Positions 36,860 to 47,600 of a DNA stretch of 64,000 bases are shown here, one piece after another. Both the position numbers and the translations under genes were made by a program. This DNA is from Methanocella_A sp049676595 (GTDB lineage Archaea; Halobacteriota; Methanocellia; Methanocellales; Methanocellaceae), in the NCBI RefSeq assembly GCF_049676595.1, contig NZ_CP187259.1:3100001-3164000 (forward strand). Direction: 5' to 3'. Under the pieces are notes generated by a model, which was given only the letters and a program-made list of their open reading frames with translations, searched no databases and was not told where the DNA came from. The first letter of the stretch is position 1, and each line of letters opens with the position of its first letter.

Positions 36860-37447
36860 ATGCTAGACAGAAAGCGTTTTCGAATCACACATGAGTTACC
36901 ACGTTTAATATATCTTGGAATTTGTGTTATCGTTGTCTTAGGACTACTATTAATACCGCCCGCAAAAGCCTGGACATTAAAAATACCGACGGTAACGAGC
37001 TCACTATTTGTCGGCGGAAACATGCATGAAGGATATCCAGCGATTGTAAATATCGATCATTTCATGCAACTAAAGACAGGATTGAGCAATGCTGAAAAAA
37101 AACTGACTACAGATCTACAGAAATTAGTGAACAGTTACTTATCCCCCGGGCAGTCGAGAGAAGAACAAAAAATGCAGATGCATAATATGGGGAATCTCCG
37201 CCATCATAATGACCCATTAGCTATGAAGAATGGCATGCAGCCAGTTAGTGACATTGTCTATGTATACATATCACTGGAAGAGGGAGCAAGTACGCACACA
37301 ATTGATCCTTACGCTTGGATAGTAGTTAGCCGTGACGAACAAAACCACCTTGCTGCCGCATGGGTAGAAATCAATCAACTCCATAACCTAGTATCGCTAT
37401 CAGAGGTTCGTTATATACAGACAGTCGACCCGCCATTACACGACTAA
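36860..37447 (+). CDS. Secreted stand-alone homologue of the neighbouring subtilase pro-region
   Basis: This is 195 residues with one N-terminal membrane or signal segment (about 15-37). Residues about 80-193 align with residues 62-176 of the protein at 37927: KLTTDLQKLVNS with KLSSDLLQLSNN, STHTIDPYAW with STHAIDHLVW, SRDE and AAAWV in both, and VRYIQTVDPP with VRYVESVTPP. There is no protease domain after it. It could act as an inhibitor or folding helper in trans, or be a leftover of a second protease gene. It is intact, which favours a function. Confidence 0.75.
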   Translation: MLDRKRFRITHELPRLIYLGICVIVVLGLLLIPPAKAWTLKIPTVTSSLFVGGNMHEGYPAIVNIDHFMQLKTGLSNAEKKLTTDLQKLVNSYLSPGQSREEQKMQMHNMGNLRHHNDPLAMKNGMQPVSDIVYVYISLEEGASTHTIDPYAWIVVSRDEQNHLAAAWVEINQLHNLVSLSEVRYIQTVDPPLHD

Positions 37448-37926
37448 CGTAGCGCTTCGGTAGATAGAAGTATAAATTCTTAGACACTGAGGTACAATTT
37501 ATATAAAACTCCGACGCAGAGTGTTAGCATACCATATAAAAACGACCGCATTCTGACATAAAGTCGTTAGTCACATATGTTGTGTTGACATAGTCGTCAG
37601 ACCCTAATGAGATATTAGGTATTGAAGGACTAATACGCGAATATTCAATGAGTATTGCTTTTTACATTTTATATTAAGCTTTTTAATGTAAATATACAAT
37701 CAGACGCATTCTGATGGAATATAACCATAGTAAATATTGATAGAAATATTTATTAGTAATAACATTTTATTAGAAACGATTAAGTACATTTGGGGTTGAG
37801 CTTACGAGTAGAACGAGGATTTTAAAAAATTGGTTAGCAGATTATTTACAGTCTGCAAACAATAAATCGCAAATTTGTGGTAAGAATAGCAATATTATAA
37901 ATAAATATTTAACAAAAATTATATCA
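37448..37926. other. Intergenic region before the subtilase gene
   Basis: This is 479 AT-rich bases with no credible gene. A TATA-like TTATAAATAAATA at about 37896 lies near -30 of the ATG at 37927, which has no Shine-Dalgarno site, so the mRNA may be leaderless. CGCATTCTGA occurs twice (37547-37556 and 37705-37714). Confidence 0.45.
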
Positions 37927-40900
37927 ATGATGTTTATTATACTAATGTTTATTTCTTCGATATCGATTGCTGCGACCGCCCAAAATTTGGGACAATCAGA
38001 GGATAATAATTACAATATAATACCTGAAGAGTATATCGCGTCGATACATGAAGAAGGCACTTCTACATGGAGAGTTAGTAAAGATGCTGCGCAAACCGGT
38101 TACCAGTATAAATTAAGTAGTGATTTATTACAGCTTTCAAATAATAGTTTATTGCCCCCAGGCGTAAGTATTGAAAGCTTTAGAAACACCATGGTAGAGC
38201 AGCATCAATTAATACCATCTGACTCAAAAATAATAGTTGATTCGACGTTAATACCAATAACTACCGATCTAGTTTATGTCTATGTTTACCTAACGCCGAA
38301 TTCGAGTACTCACGCAATTGATCATTTGGTATGGAACGTAACCAGCCGGGACGAATCATTCAAATTTGCTGCTGCATGGGTCTATGTAAAAAATCTGACA
38401 TATTTAGCTTCGTCTGAAAATGTCAGATATGTAGAATCAGTAACTCCTCCACACAGGAATGTAGGAAGCGTCACTACTGAGGGGGATGCAATAATGAAAA
38501 CCAATGAGGTACGATCTATCTACGGCTATACTGGCAGTGGAATTAAAGTCGGAGTTATCTCAGATGGTGTAACCAATATTGAACAGTCACAAGCGAGTGG
38601 GAATCTACCTTACAATGTCGTAGTATTAAGTGAGGGCATGGGTGACGAAGGCACTGCTATGCTAGAAATAATACACGACATGGCGCCTGGTGCACAATTA
38701 TATTTCCACGATTCTGGTGATAATGTAATAGAATTTACCAATGCCATTGATGCGCTGGTCAATCAAGGATGTACTGTAATTGTAGATGATATGCGCTGGA
38801 TCAATGAACCGTTTTTTGAAGATGGTTATGTAGCTTCACATGTAACATCGGTAGTAGCCAACCGCAATGTTATTTACATAAATTCAGCTGGCAATTATGC
38901 TGAAAATCATTATCAAGAACAATACCACGATGATGGTTTTTATTATCACAATAGGCATATACCGATTGTAATACCCCCATCATCAAGTGTAAGGATTATT
39001 CTCGAATGGAATGATAAATGGGGCGAATCGACAAATGATTATGTACTCAGGCTATATGATTCAAATGGTAATTTAGTAGGCTATAATGATAATTGGCAAG
39101 GATTAGGATATCCAAATCCCTATGAGAGTATAGTATATACCAACTATTATAGTACTTCTAGAACATATTATATATACATAGAAAATTATAATGGAAAAGC
39201 CCAGTCAAAAACCCTTGAGATCTATACATTTGGTGCAAAGATAGATCCTAGTTATAATACTGCATCAGATTCGATTTTTTCCCATGCAGCCGTGCCAGGT
39301 GTAATCACAGTAGGAGCTATTGACGCATACGATCTAGGAAATGATGATATTCAGATGTACTCCTCCAGAGGTCCTGTAACCATTTCCCATCCATCTGCAC
39401 AAACCCGTCAAAAGCCGGATATCTGTGGAATCGACGATGTAAGAATAAGTGGTGCGGGAAACTTCGGATCATACTATTATGGTAACTATTACTTCTATGG
39501 CACTAGTGCAGCAGCTCCATCGGTTGCCGCAGTAGTAGCTGATTTATGGAGCGCCTACCCGACTAAGAACAAAGATGAGATAAAGAGTTTATTATACTGG
39601 TCGGCAACAGATATTGGTGCTGCTGGCTTTGACAATACCTATGGTTTTGGCCGTGTAGACGCACTACAAGCTGTAAGGTCAGGATTCCAGCCCAACGCCA
39701 TTGTCGTCACCAACGACATCCCGGCCACGATGCAGATAGGAAAGACTTATACAGTCAACCTGACGATGACCAACAACGGCAACATGCCCTGGAACCCCGC
39801 CGATGGAGTACGCCTGGGCGCAGTCGGGGAAGCCAGCGGCGATGCAGCCAAGTTTTCGTCGACCAGGATACCCATCCAGAGCGGAATGACAATAGCGCCC
39901 GGCCAGTCATATACATGGACGTTTACCATGACTGCGCCCGGCACAGGCGGTACATACACCCCCCAGTACCAGATGGTGTGGGACGGCCACCAGTGGTTTG
40001 GCCAGGCTGTGAGTAAGCAGATATCAGTCATTGCTATGCCCGATGCACTGTTGAAAAGCATAAGTATGCCAGACACGATGCTGGCAGGCCAAGCTTACCC
40101 TGTAACCGTCACGTTCGAGAACACAGGTAACATTGCGTGGACTGACCTCAACGCTATGAGACTCGGAGCCGTCGGCGACACGACCGGCGACGCAGTCAAG
40201 TTTACTGGTATCAGGCAGCTACTGCCGACCGGAACAACTGTTCAGCCAGGCGAGCAGTATACGTGGTCCTACACGATGGCAGCTCCTTGGACCCCCGGCA
40301 CGTATAATCCACAGTATAGAATGGTATGGGACGGCCATTACTGGTTTGGAAACACCGCGGGGAAAACAGTAACTGTGCAGTGGCCCAACGCAGCGAAGGT
40401 ATCTGATAACATCCCGAGTACGATGCTTGCTGGAAAGACGTATCCGATAAGCATCACGATGACAAATAGCGGAAATATGCCCTGGACCGCTAATGATCAA
40501 TTCAGCCTCGGTGCAGTTGGCGAGAGCACTGGCGACGCAGCTAAATTTACAGCAAAAAGACTGCGCATGCCGGCAGGCACTGTGATACCCCCAGGCGAGA
40601 GCTATACCTGGACAATGAATATGGTTGCCCCCACTACTTCCGGCACGTATAACCCGCAGTACCAGATGGTATGGGACGGCCACACATGGTTTGGGCAGAC
40701 AATCGGCAAACCTGTGTCGGTGATATACGCACCGGATGCTGATCTGGTCAGCATGAGCATACCTGATACGATGTACGCAGGTCAAACCTATACAGCATCT
40801 GTCACGCTGACGAATACAGGGAATACAGCATGGTCTGAAGCCGATGCCACGAGGCTCGGTGCAGTAGGTGAAGGCAGTGGCGATGCAGCCAAATTCAGCA

Positions 40901-42129
40901 GTACCAGAATATTCATAGCCCCCGGCACAACCGTGCAGCCTGGTCAACAGCGGGTCTTTACATTCACCATGACCGCACCATATTCCGGAGGTACATATAA
41001 TCCACAGTACCAGATGGTCTGGGACGGCCACCAGTGGTTCGGAGATACAGTGGGCAAGTCCGTGACAGTACTGGCTCCCAATGCCCAGTATATATCGGAT
41101 ACGATTCCTACCTCGATGACCGCATACAGGCTATACTGGGCGACAGTAACATTGAGGAATACCGGTACGATGCCGTGGACCGATAGCAGTGCGATACGCC
41201 TGGGAGCCGTAGGTGACGGTGCAGGTGATGCTGCGAAGTTTACCAGCACAAGGCTAAAGGTCCCGTCGGGCACCTCCGTAGCACCTGGAGAAACGTATAC
41301 CTTCGGTTTCATCATGACTGCCCCAACAAGCGTGGGAACGTATAACCCGCAGTACCAGATGGTCTGGGACGGCCACCAGTGGTTCGGCAGCACCATCAGC
41401 AAGACAGTGACAGTATCTACCGCACCGGCGTTGGATAGCCAGATCGTTTGGATCGATAGCCCGTCGAGCATGGAAGGGTATCATGGGTATACTACAAAGG
41501 TGACGATGCGTAACACCGGTACGACCACGTGGAATGAGGCAAGCAGCATCAGGCTTGGAGCGATAGGCGATGGAAGCGGTGATGCGGCGAGATTCAGCAC
41601 CACAAGGCTCTTCCTCCCTGCGGGTACCAATGTGGCTCCCGGTCAGCAGTACACATTCACCCTGGCAATGGTAGCCCCGGGAACTTCAGGCTCGTACAAT
41701 CCACAATACAGGATGGTCAGAGACGGAGTGGCCTGGTTCGGAGACACGTGGAGCAATACGTTAACTGTAAGCGCTCCTGGTGCACTGGACTCCCAGCTCA
41801 TCTCGAACACGATTCCCTCGACGATGACTCATGGCCAGTCGTACTCGGTGTCTATGACTTTGAGGAATACTGGCAGTACACTCTGGAATGAGGCAAGCAG
41901 CATCAGGCTCGGAGCGATTGGAGAAGGGAGTGGAGTGGCAGCTTCTTTCGGGCCTACCAGAGTATTCATCCCTGCGGGCATCACTGTTGCTCCGGGTAGC
42001 ACGTACACGTTCACCTACACGATGAAAGCACCCGATACCGCGGGTACGTACACTCCCCAGTACCAGATGGTCAGAGATGGGGTAGCCTGGTATGGAGACA
42101 CAATGCAGAAGACAATAACAGTAGTTTAA
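37927..42129 (+). CDS. Subtilase-like surface protein with seven NBR1-type Ig-like repeats
   Basis: This is 1400 residues. Signal peptide 1-19; pro-region about 60-178; S8 peptidase-like domain about 200-585 with D213 (VGVISDGV), N323 (SAGN) and S527 (GTSAAAP). At the place of the usual catalytic His (HGT) it has D240-E241-G-T, so Glu replaces His. A beta-sandwich insertion fills about 335-440. Residues 590-1400 are seven tandem units of about 115 residues, each with NTGNxxW, LGA(V/I)G, APG and YNPQYxMVxDGxxWFG, like NBR1-type Ig domains. GC content jumps at the start of the repeats. It probably sits on the cell surface, and its enzymatic activity is uncertain. Confidence 0.88.
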   Translation: MMFIILMFISSISIAATAQNLGQSEDNNYNIIPEEYIASIHEEGTSTWRVSKDAAQTGYQYKLSSDLLQLSNNSLLPPGVSIESFRNTMVEQHQLIPSDSKIIVDSTLIPITTDLVYVYVYLTPNSSTHAIDHLVWNVTSRDESFKFAAAWVYVKNLTYLASSENVRYVESVTPPHRNVGSVTTEGDAIMKTNEVRSIYGYTGSGIKVGVISDGVTNIEQSQASGNLPYNVVVLSEGMGDEGTAMLEIIHDMAPGAQLYFHDSGDNVIEFTNAIDALVNQGCTVIVDDMRWINEPFFEDGYVASHVTSVVANRNVIYINSAGNYAENHYQEQYHDDGFYYHNRHIPIVIPPSSSVRIILEWNDKWGESTNDYVLRLYDSNGNLVGYNDNWQGLGYPNPYESIVYTNYYSTSRTYYIYIENYNGKAQSKTLEIYTFGAKIDPSYNTASDSIFSHAAVPGVITVGAIDAYDLGNDDIQMYSSRGPVTISHPSAQTRQKPDICGIDDVRISGAGNFGSYYYGNYYFYGTSAAAPSVAAVVADLWSAYPTKNKDEIKSLLYWSATDIGAAGFDNTYGFGRVDALQAVRSGFQPNAIVVTNDIPATMQIGKTYTVNLTMTNNGNMPWNPADGVRLGAVGEASGDAAKFSSTRIPIQSGMTIAPGQSYTWTFTMTAPGTGGTYTPQYQMVWDGHQWFGQAVSKQISVIAMPDALLKSISMPDTMLAGQAYPVTVTFENTGNIAWTDLNAMRLGAVGDTTGDAVKFTGIRQLLPTGTTVQPGEQYTWSYTMAAPWTPGTYNPQYRMVWDGHYWFGNTAGKTVTVQWPNAAKVSDNIPSTMLAGKTYPISITMTNSGNMPWTANDQFSLGAVGESTGDAAKFTAKRLRMPAGTVIPPGESYTWTMNMVAPTTSGTYNPQYQMVWDGHTWFGQTIGKPVSVIYAPDADLVSMSIPDTMYAGQTYTASVTLTNTGNTAWSEADATRLGAVGEGSGDAAKFSSTRIFIAPGTTVQPGQQRVFTFTMTAPYSGGTYNPQYQMVWDGHQWFGDTVGKSVTVLAPNAQYISDTIPTSMTAYRLYWATVTLRNTGTMPWTDSSAIRLGAVGDGAGDAAKFTSTRLKVPSGTSVAPGETYTFGFIMTAPTSVGTYNPQYQMVWDGHQWFGSTISKTVTVSTAPALDSQIVWIDSPSSMEGYHGYTTKVTMRNTGTTTWNEASSIRLGAIGDGSGDAARFSTTRLFLPAGTNVAPGQQYTFTLAMVAPGTSGSYNPQYRMVRDGVAWFGDTWSNTLTVSAPGALDSQLISNTIPSTMTHGQSYSVSMTLRNTGSTLWNEASSIRLGAIGEGSGVAASFGPTRVFIPAGITVAPGSTYTFTYTMKAPDTAGTYTPQYQMVRDGVAWYGDTMQKTITVV
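39694..42126 (+). repeat. Seven in-frame tandem coding repeats (about 345 bp each)
   Basis: Seven units encode the Ig-like domains of the surface protein. Units 6 and 7 share long stretches such as NEASSIRLGAIG and differ from units 1-5 in having MVRDG in place of MVWDG, so at least two rounds of duplication took place. The GC content is far higher than in the peptidase-like part. Confidence 0.85.
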
Positions 42130-42135
42130 AAACTT

Positions 42136-42167
42136 ATGTTAGCACAATTTGTGCTAACATCCTTTTT
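42136..42167 (+). terminator. Strong terminator after the subtilase gene
   Basis: ATGTTAGCACA (42136-42146) pairs with TGTGCTAACAT (42150-42160) across a three-base loop, followed by CC and a T7 run. Confidence 0.8.
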
Positions 42168-42180
42168 TTATTATTACCGT

Positions 42181-42234
42181 GGCGGAGTAACATGGTACGG
42201 CGACACACTACAGAAGACCATAACAGTAGCATAA
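42181..42234 (+). pseudogene. Remnant of the end of an Ig-like repeat gene
   Basis: Eighteen codons read GGVTWYGDTLQKTITVA and stop. This matches the last residues of the preceding protein (DGVAWYGDTMQKTITVV, stop). It lies behind that gene's terminator with no start codon, so it is a broken duplicate tail. Confidence 0.8.
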
Positions 42235-42511
42235 ACAGAAGATGCTATACAATAGTACTGGCACCTAATTTTTTTATATTAATCTTTTCCCGGTAGCAGC
42301 GATCCTCTATATGATAGTTGCATCAGAACTATAAGATTACCTTGCAGATGCTTGCAGAAAAACTTATGTTTTTAATGCCATAATGAATTGCTAACCTGCG
42401 CCTACTGGGATTAACCCTTTTTATTCTTGCCATAAATATATAAATCCTAATAATATAATATAAATGCTTAAAAAAATCATAATTAAATATTTGTGGTGAG
42501 GCGATAAAAGG

Positions 42512-43231
42512 ATGAGAATAAGTATACTAGAAGCTAGTAAGAGTATCAAATTAATTATATGCGTTTTCGTCGTAAGCATCTGTATTATAGCAGGTTTAGC
42601 GCAGGCATACCAGATATTGCCCGCTGACCAGCCGATAGCAACAGACGAAACCTCTCGTCCAGGGCCTCTGGAGGTACCACCTCCGACCATTAAACCGACA
42701 GACGAGAATGGAGAGCAATACCAGGATGATGATGTATCGCGAAAAGGATCGGTCACCTCAACCCGCGTAGTTTATGCAGCTCAGGAGGATAGTACAGCGG
42801 GAGTATCGACAAGCAATGGCAGCCAGTTAATACTGATTGATAATAGTTGCAAACTTTTACCCGATCCAGCCAATAGTTGTAATCCAATAGTATGGCCTAG
42901 TAACAGCGGTCAGCCTGTGAGGATAATCACTACAAGCTCTTACGACCCGGTGAGCAGCCAATATGATATTATGGCCAGCTATAAAGACTACACCAGTAAC
43001 ACGCGTGAAATTACAATAACCCTAAATAGAGTAACGGGCGGAGACTGGACATTTATAGATGAATACACCTCAGGATATGATGGATCAGGTAGCATCATAA
43101 CGCATCACTTTACCGGTACAAGTGACGGTTGGGATTCTTACCTGATCATCGTCCGGAGATTACTGAATAACCAGACCTGCATGGAATATTACTGCAACAT
43201 CCCATCGCCTGGCGAAACCGAATATAGGTGA
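42512..43231 (+). CDS. Secreted protein of unknown function
   Basis: This 239-residue protein has a signal peptide (about 12-32, ending AQA). A proline- and acid-rich stretch (35-75) follows, then a beta-type domain of about 150 residues with four cysteines in NSCKLL, NSCNPI and TCMEYYC, which could form disulphides. I recognise no family. GGTGAGG lies ten bases before the ATG. A decayed Ig-like repeat follows directly, so this gene may once have carried such a repeat at its C-terminus. Confidence 0.7.
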   Translation: MRISILEASKSIKLIICVFVVSICIIAGLAQAYQILPADQPIATDETSRPGPLEVPPPTIKPTDENGEQYQDDDVSRKGSVTSTRVVYAAQEDSTAGVSTSNGSQLILIDNSCKLLPDPANSCNPIVWPSNSGQPVRIITTSSYDPVSSQYDIMASYKDYTSNTREITITLNRVTGGDWTFIDEYTSGYDGSGSIITHHFTGTSDGWDSYLIIVRRLLNNQTCMEYYCNIPSPGETEYR

Positions 43232-43239
43232 TAACTGCA

Positions 43240-43489
43240 TTGATAAACCAAGGAAGACTCCAACTGGAGTCCAGTGTTACTCGTGCGGAAAATCCGGTAT
43301 CTACAGGGAGAGAGGAGCCCCAGTATATTCATCTCCGCAGGAACTATCTTGACTTCAGGCAACACATGCACGTTAACCTACACCATGAAAACCCCACAAC
43401 TGCGGGCAAATATACCTGCAGTACAAGATGGTCAGAAATGGAGTAGCCAGGTATGGAGACACGTGAGCGAGAGTATTACAGTATCGTAA
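43240..43489 (+). pseudogene. Decayed NBR1-type Ig-like repeat
   Basis: At DNA level this follows the last repeat of the surface-protein gene: ATATTCATC-CGCAGG matches GTATTCATC-TGCGGG, and AGATGGTCAGAAATGG and TGGTATGGAGACAC-like words recur. Pieces of the domain are spread over two frames (one reads FISAGT and TLTYTMKTP, the other TTAGKYT), so frameshifts have broken it. It ends ITVS and stop. Confidence 0.75.
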
Positions 43490-43495
43490 AGAAAG

Positions 43496-43524
43496 GAGGT
43501 TAGTGCCAAAAGCACTAATACCTC
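43496..43524. terminator. Bidirectional terminator hairpin
   Basis: GAGG plus TTAGTGC (43496-43506) pairs with GCACTAA plus TACCTC (43512-43524), with a T5 run after it on the plus strand and A-runs before it. It can end the leftward glycan operon and the rightward remnant. Confidence 0.7.
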
Positions 43525-43528
43525 ATTT

Positions 43529-44650
43529 TTATAACAGGCTGACAAGTACAGGGACTATGCCCACCCTAAATTCTGCAGTCCCATGAGATAATACACGGAA
43601 TTCGAGCATCGTTGGAGCATCAATGGAAAATTCCAGCACCTGTGACTTTCCGTCCACCAAGTTTTTAACCATGAGGTCTTGCTTTACAACGATTTTTTCA
43701 CCGCAATTAGCTGCTACGTCGATGGAACATACTACGGTATCTTCCTTCGCATAGGATTTTCCGGGCATGCTTATATCGAACTTCACAAGGTATTTCCCGG
43801 CCGGATAAGTCACGTAGGGCCCATAGAGAGCGAAGTCATTCTGCCCTGGAGACACCTTAACGTAGACGTTACCACCATGTTCTTCAAGTACGCCAATTTG
43901 GTGGTATACAATCGATGTTTTTTCCGACTCGTTGGCGATGAAAAATTTGTTTAATCGATCTCTAAGATCCTGGTGGTTTATCTCTACGGGAAGCTTTCTG
44001 GCGGTTATCCACCAGATGAAGGATTCATCAGGATTGCCGTTCACACCATTTTTCAGGTCCTCTTTGTAGACGGTAGTTACGAACCGCGAACAGTACTTAC
44101 CCTGATTTGACGGTGGTGTCCCCAGCAGGCTTACTGGCATAATACCGCGGGACTCGGTCAGCGAGAACCCAGATAGTTTCAGGGCTTCGGACATCTGCAG
44201 ATATGAAAGCTCGCTGACATGATCCTGATGTTTGATACCGTACCTGTTAGCCACAGGGTAGTTGGGGCTGTCGATCACGAGAAAACCACCTGAGGCCAAC
44301 ACCCGGTTGGCTTCGACCAAAAACTGGTACTGCTGTTCCCAAGAGATGTGCTCGATGAACTGGCCTGCGAAGATCAGATCAATGGACCCTGCGGGAATCA
44401 TGGACAGGTCAGACCCATCGTGCTGGATCCACCGAGCAAAAACTGGCAGACCCTCGGGACAAGGGCTGATGTCGATACCAGTATGGGTCATAACCGAGTG
44501 AGGATAATTTTTATGGAACCATTCAAAATACCAGAGGCCTGACGCACCGATACTGAGGACTGATCTAGCAGCGGGCATATTGCGAAGACAAGTCGTCCTG
44601 CATTCGTGTAAAAATTCATAGAAATCCATTTTGCGCTTTAAAAAATCCAT
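43529..44650 (-). CDS. SAM-dependent methyltransferase-like protein with C-terminal beta domain
   Basis: This is 373 residues. The N-terminal half is a class I methyltransferase fold. Motif I is degenerate (SVLSIGASGLWYFEWF), but IDLIFAGQFIEHI and RVLASGGFLVIDSP are well kept. The C-terminal 130 residues are beta-rich (GPYVTYPAGKYLVKFDI) and resemble a carbohydrate-binding sandwich. It probably methylates the surface glycan or a sugar on it. It starts two bases after the large glycosyltransferase gene, with GAGGTG before the ATG. Confidence 0.75.
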   Translation of the reverse strand: MDFLKRKMDFYEFLHECRTTCLRNMPAARSVLSIGASGLWYFEWFHKNYPHSVMTHTGIDISPCPEGLPVFARWIQHDGSDLSMIPAGSIDLIFAGQFIEHISWEQQYQFLVEANRVLASGGFLVIDSPNYPVANRYGIKHQDHVSELSYLQMSEALKLSGFSLTESRGIMPVSLLGTPPSNQGKYCSRFVTTVYKEDLKNGVNGNPDESFIWWITARKLPVEINHQDLRDRLNKFFIANESEKTSIVYHQIGVLEEHGGNVYVKVSPGQNDFALYGPYVTYPAGKYLVKFDISMPGKSYAKEDTVVCSIDVAANCGEKIVVKQDLMVKNLVDGKSQVLEFSIDAPTMLEFRVLSHGTAEFRVGIVPVLVSLL

Positions 44651-44652
44651 AA

Positions 44653-47600
44653 TTACACCTCATTTGATCTTAGCCTACCGATAAAGTCAATGTACTCCCG
44701 GGCTACGATGTCGAAAGATAGGTGCTCTTCGGCAAACTTCTTTGCCATAGCTCCCATGTGGCGGCGTAGGTCAGCGTTGAAAGATAGTTGCTTCATCAGT
44801 GCGAAAAGCGTATCCACTTCCAAGTCGTTTACTTCAACCTTCGGACAGATATCGTCAGGGAAGTCGGCGAAGTTGCTGACTTTAGACACGATTACCGGGA
44901 TACCCTTGCCGATCATGGTCACCAGTGTAGCCGACATTTCGCCGGTAACCGGATAGCGTAGATTGATGCCCACGTCGGTAATAGAGAGATACCGGCCCAT
45001 ATCCTCCGGATTGACATACCCGGTCAGGATTACATGCTGCTCAAGGTGATTTTCTTTGATAAAGCGCAGGATTTCATCGCGGTAGCCTTCGTTAAGCTCG
45101 CCCACGAGTAGATACCGGGAGTCCGGAAGCTCTCTTACCAGGCGGGCGAAGGCCTTAAGCGACGAGATGATACGCTTCGTCGGGGCTATGTAGCCGTATG
45201 ATCCGAAAACCACAGCGGCATCCTCGATGTCGAGGGATGAGCGAAGCTCTGCCCGGCTATCTGCTGGTACCTCACTACCCGTCTCTGCCCCGAGCAGAAC
45301 GCATTTCACAGGTATATAGCCAACCTGATCATGAACCATACGTTCTGTCCACGAATTGTGTACGAGGATACCTTTACTTCGGTACAACACACGGCGGTTA
45401 ATTGGGAACCTAATATCGTACACGCTCTCTGGGGTCAATGATTTCAGGTTTTTCTGAGCTTCCCGTTCGCCTGCGCTGCCGTGGCTGAACTTCATCTCTT
45501 CCACGTACTGGGAGTTATCACCCTTCAGCGCCGTCATGGCATAGACCAGCCCATGGAGGATGTAGTCGTGCATGACGATGATGCCAGGGTATTTTTCTAT
45601 CAATGGATACATGTAGGCGTGATAGATACTGTTCCCCATGTGGTAAATGATCATGTCGTAGCAGCCGTCTGCCGCCATCGACTCAAACTGGCGGTAAGAG
45701 TAGATCGGGCACTTTTTCAGAGCATCGTTCAGAGTAGGGGTAAAGTCATCGACAAAAAGGTCGATGTCTGAGTACTGGAGCAGATATGGAAGCAAGTTTT
45801 CACTGTAATCAGAGATGCCCGATTTAACCGGCGGCAGGGGAGAGAAATATGCAATCTTAAGCTTTCTCGAACGGCCATCCGAGATCGCCCTAAACAGCGT
45901 AGTTGCAGGAGTGGTGGTCGCTCCATGGCTGTTTTGGCATATTATTTCACTTCTGGCTACTTGAGAACTGAAGGCTTCGATAGTGGACCTGTAGATCTCC
46001 ACGGTGTTGATTGCCATAGCCCTGGCTGAAAATTTTTTTTCTACCAGTTCTCTGGCACTTCTCCCCATGCGCTCACGCAGGCCGTCATCGCCTAGGATCC
46101 TGATGATTCCCTCTGCAAGCTCCCGGTCGTTGCCTGGCTCGATCAATATGCCGGTCTCGTCGTCGCTGAAGACCTCAGGAATTCCCCCGGCTCTGCAGCC
46201 GATGACAGGCTTGCCCCAGGACATCGCCTCGACATAGATTAGGCCGAAGGATTCGTAGAGCGACGGTGCAACGAACAGATCGCATTCCCGATACATTTCC
46301 TCTAGCTGGCCAGTCTCGACGAAACCATGGAACTTAACGTTCCGGGCATATTTAGAGTCGAGGTGCTTGAGCAGATATTCTTTATAAGAGCCACCTTCCG
46401 GCGAGAGATTGGTATCCTTGCCGGCCAGGACGAACTCAGTGCCAGGAATGGCATTAACCACAGCCGGTATGGCCTTAAAAAGGGTGTCTACACCTTTTCT
46501 CGCTTCGAGGCGCCCGACGAATAATACCTTTAGGTTGCCGGCATTTTTTCTGCTGTAAGAAATCTGATTAGCAGGCGGCATAGCGATGCCAAGCGGACAT
46601 AGATCCATCTTTTCAGGATCGATGCTATGGTGCTCGCCTATTACCCTACCAATATCGTTGCTAATTTTGATGACCCGATTCGCCCGGCGAGCTGCCTCTC
46701 CTTCCATGAAGTCTACGAACACCAAGTCTTCGCCCATTTTCCAGGAATGGTACTGTGCTACCTTATACATGGGGGTCATAAGCCGGACACATAGCGGCAC
46801 ATCTTTAACGAGCGAGAAGGCAAACCCTTCAGCATCCCAGAGAGGCATTTCGACGACCTGTATCCCCCGGGCATCAACCAGGTCCCGTATTTTCTGGGCA
46901 AATGCATAGCTTTGGGCCAGCACGAAACGCGATGCGTTCATGTCAGCAGGGATCCTGGCAAACTCGATGTCTGCCGGGGTGACATGATGGACATACACGT
47001 GGCCGTCAATCGAATCATAATCTTCTTCGCGGCCCGATCGGGTGATGACATGTACCTCATGGCCAAGCTCTGCGAGCGAATGGGCAAGCTCATACGTGTA
47101 CTTACATATACCCCCGCCGCAATTCCTGGAAAATTCGCCGGACGTGAGGCATATTTTGAGCATAAAGTAGCGAGAAATATCTACCCCGCTCAGGTTATCC
47201 TTACATCCGCGGCGGATCAGCCCGTCCTTGTACCCGTAGATGACTCCCAAAATGTGCATCCAGTACAGTTTGGCCAACTTCCGTAGGCTTATCTGCTTAC
47301 TAGAGTATAGCCAATTCATGTCCCCAAGATGCTTTCGCAAAGCAGTTATTGGCATGAGCCATGCCATGTACTCGTTACCGAAGTTCCGCAGCGTGAAATA
47401 GACAATATTTTTCAAGATCATTGTCCAGTTGATATCATAAGGTGATTTCCGGTTATGGCCCTCAGCCATCCAGTGCATAACAACCGCGTCTTTGACATAC
47501 ACAATGCGGTAGCCTTTCTTCGCAATGCGCACGCACAGGTCGCTCTCGTCGTGGTAGTAGCGGAAGTAGGGATCGAAACCACCAGCATCATATACTGCTT

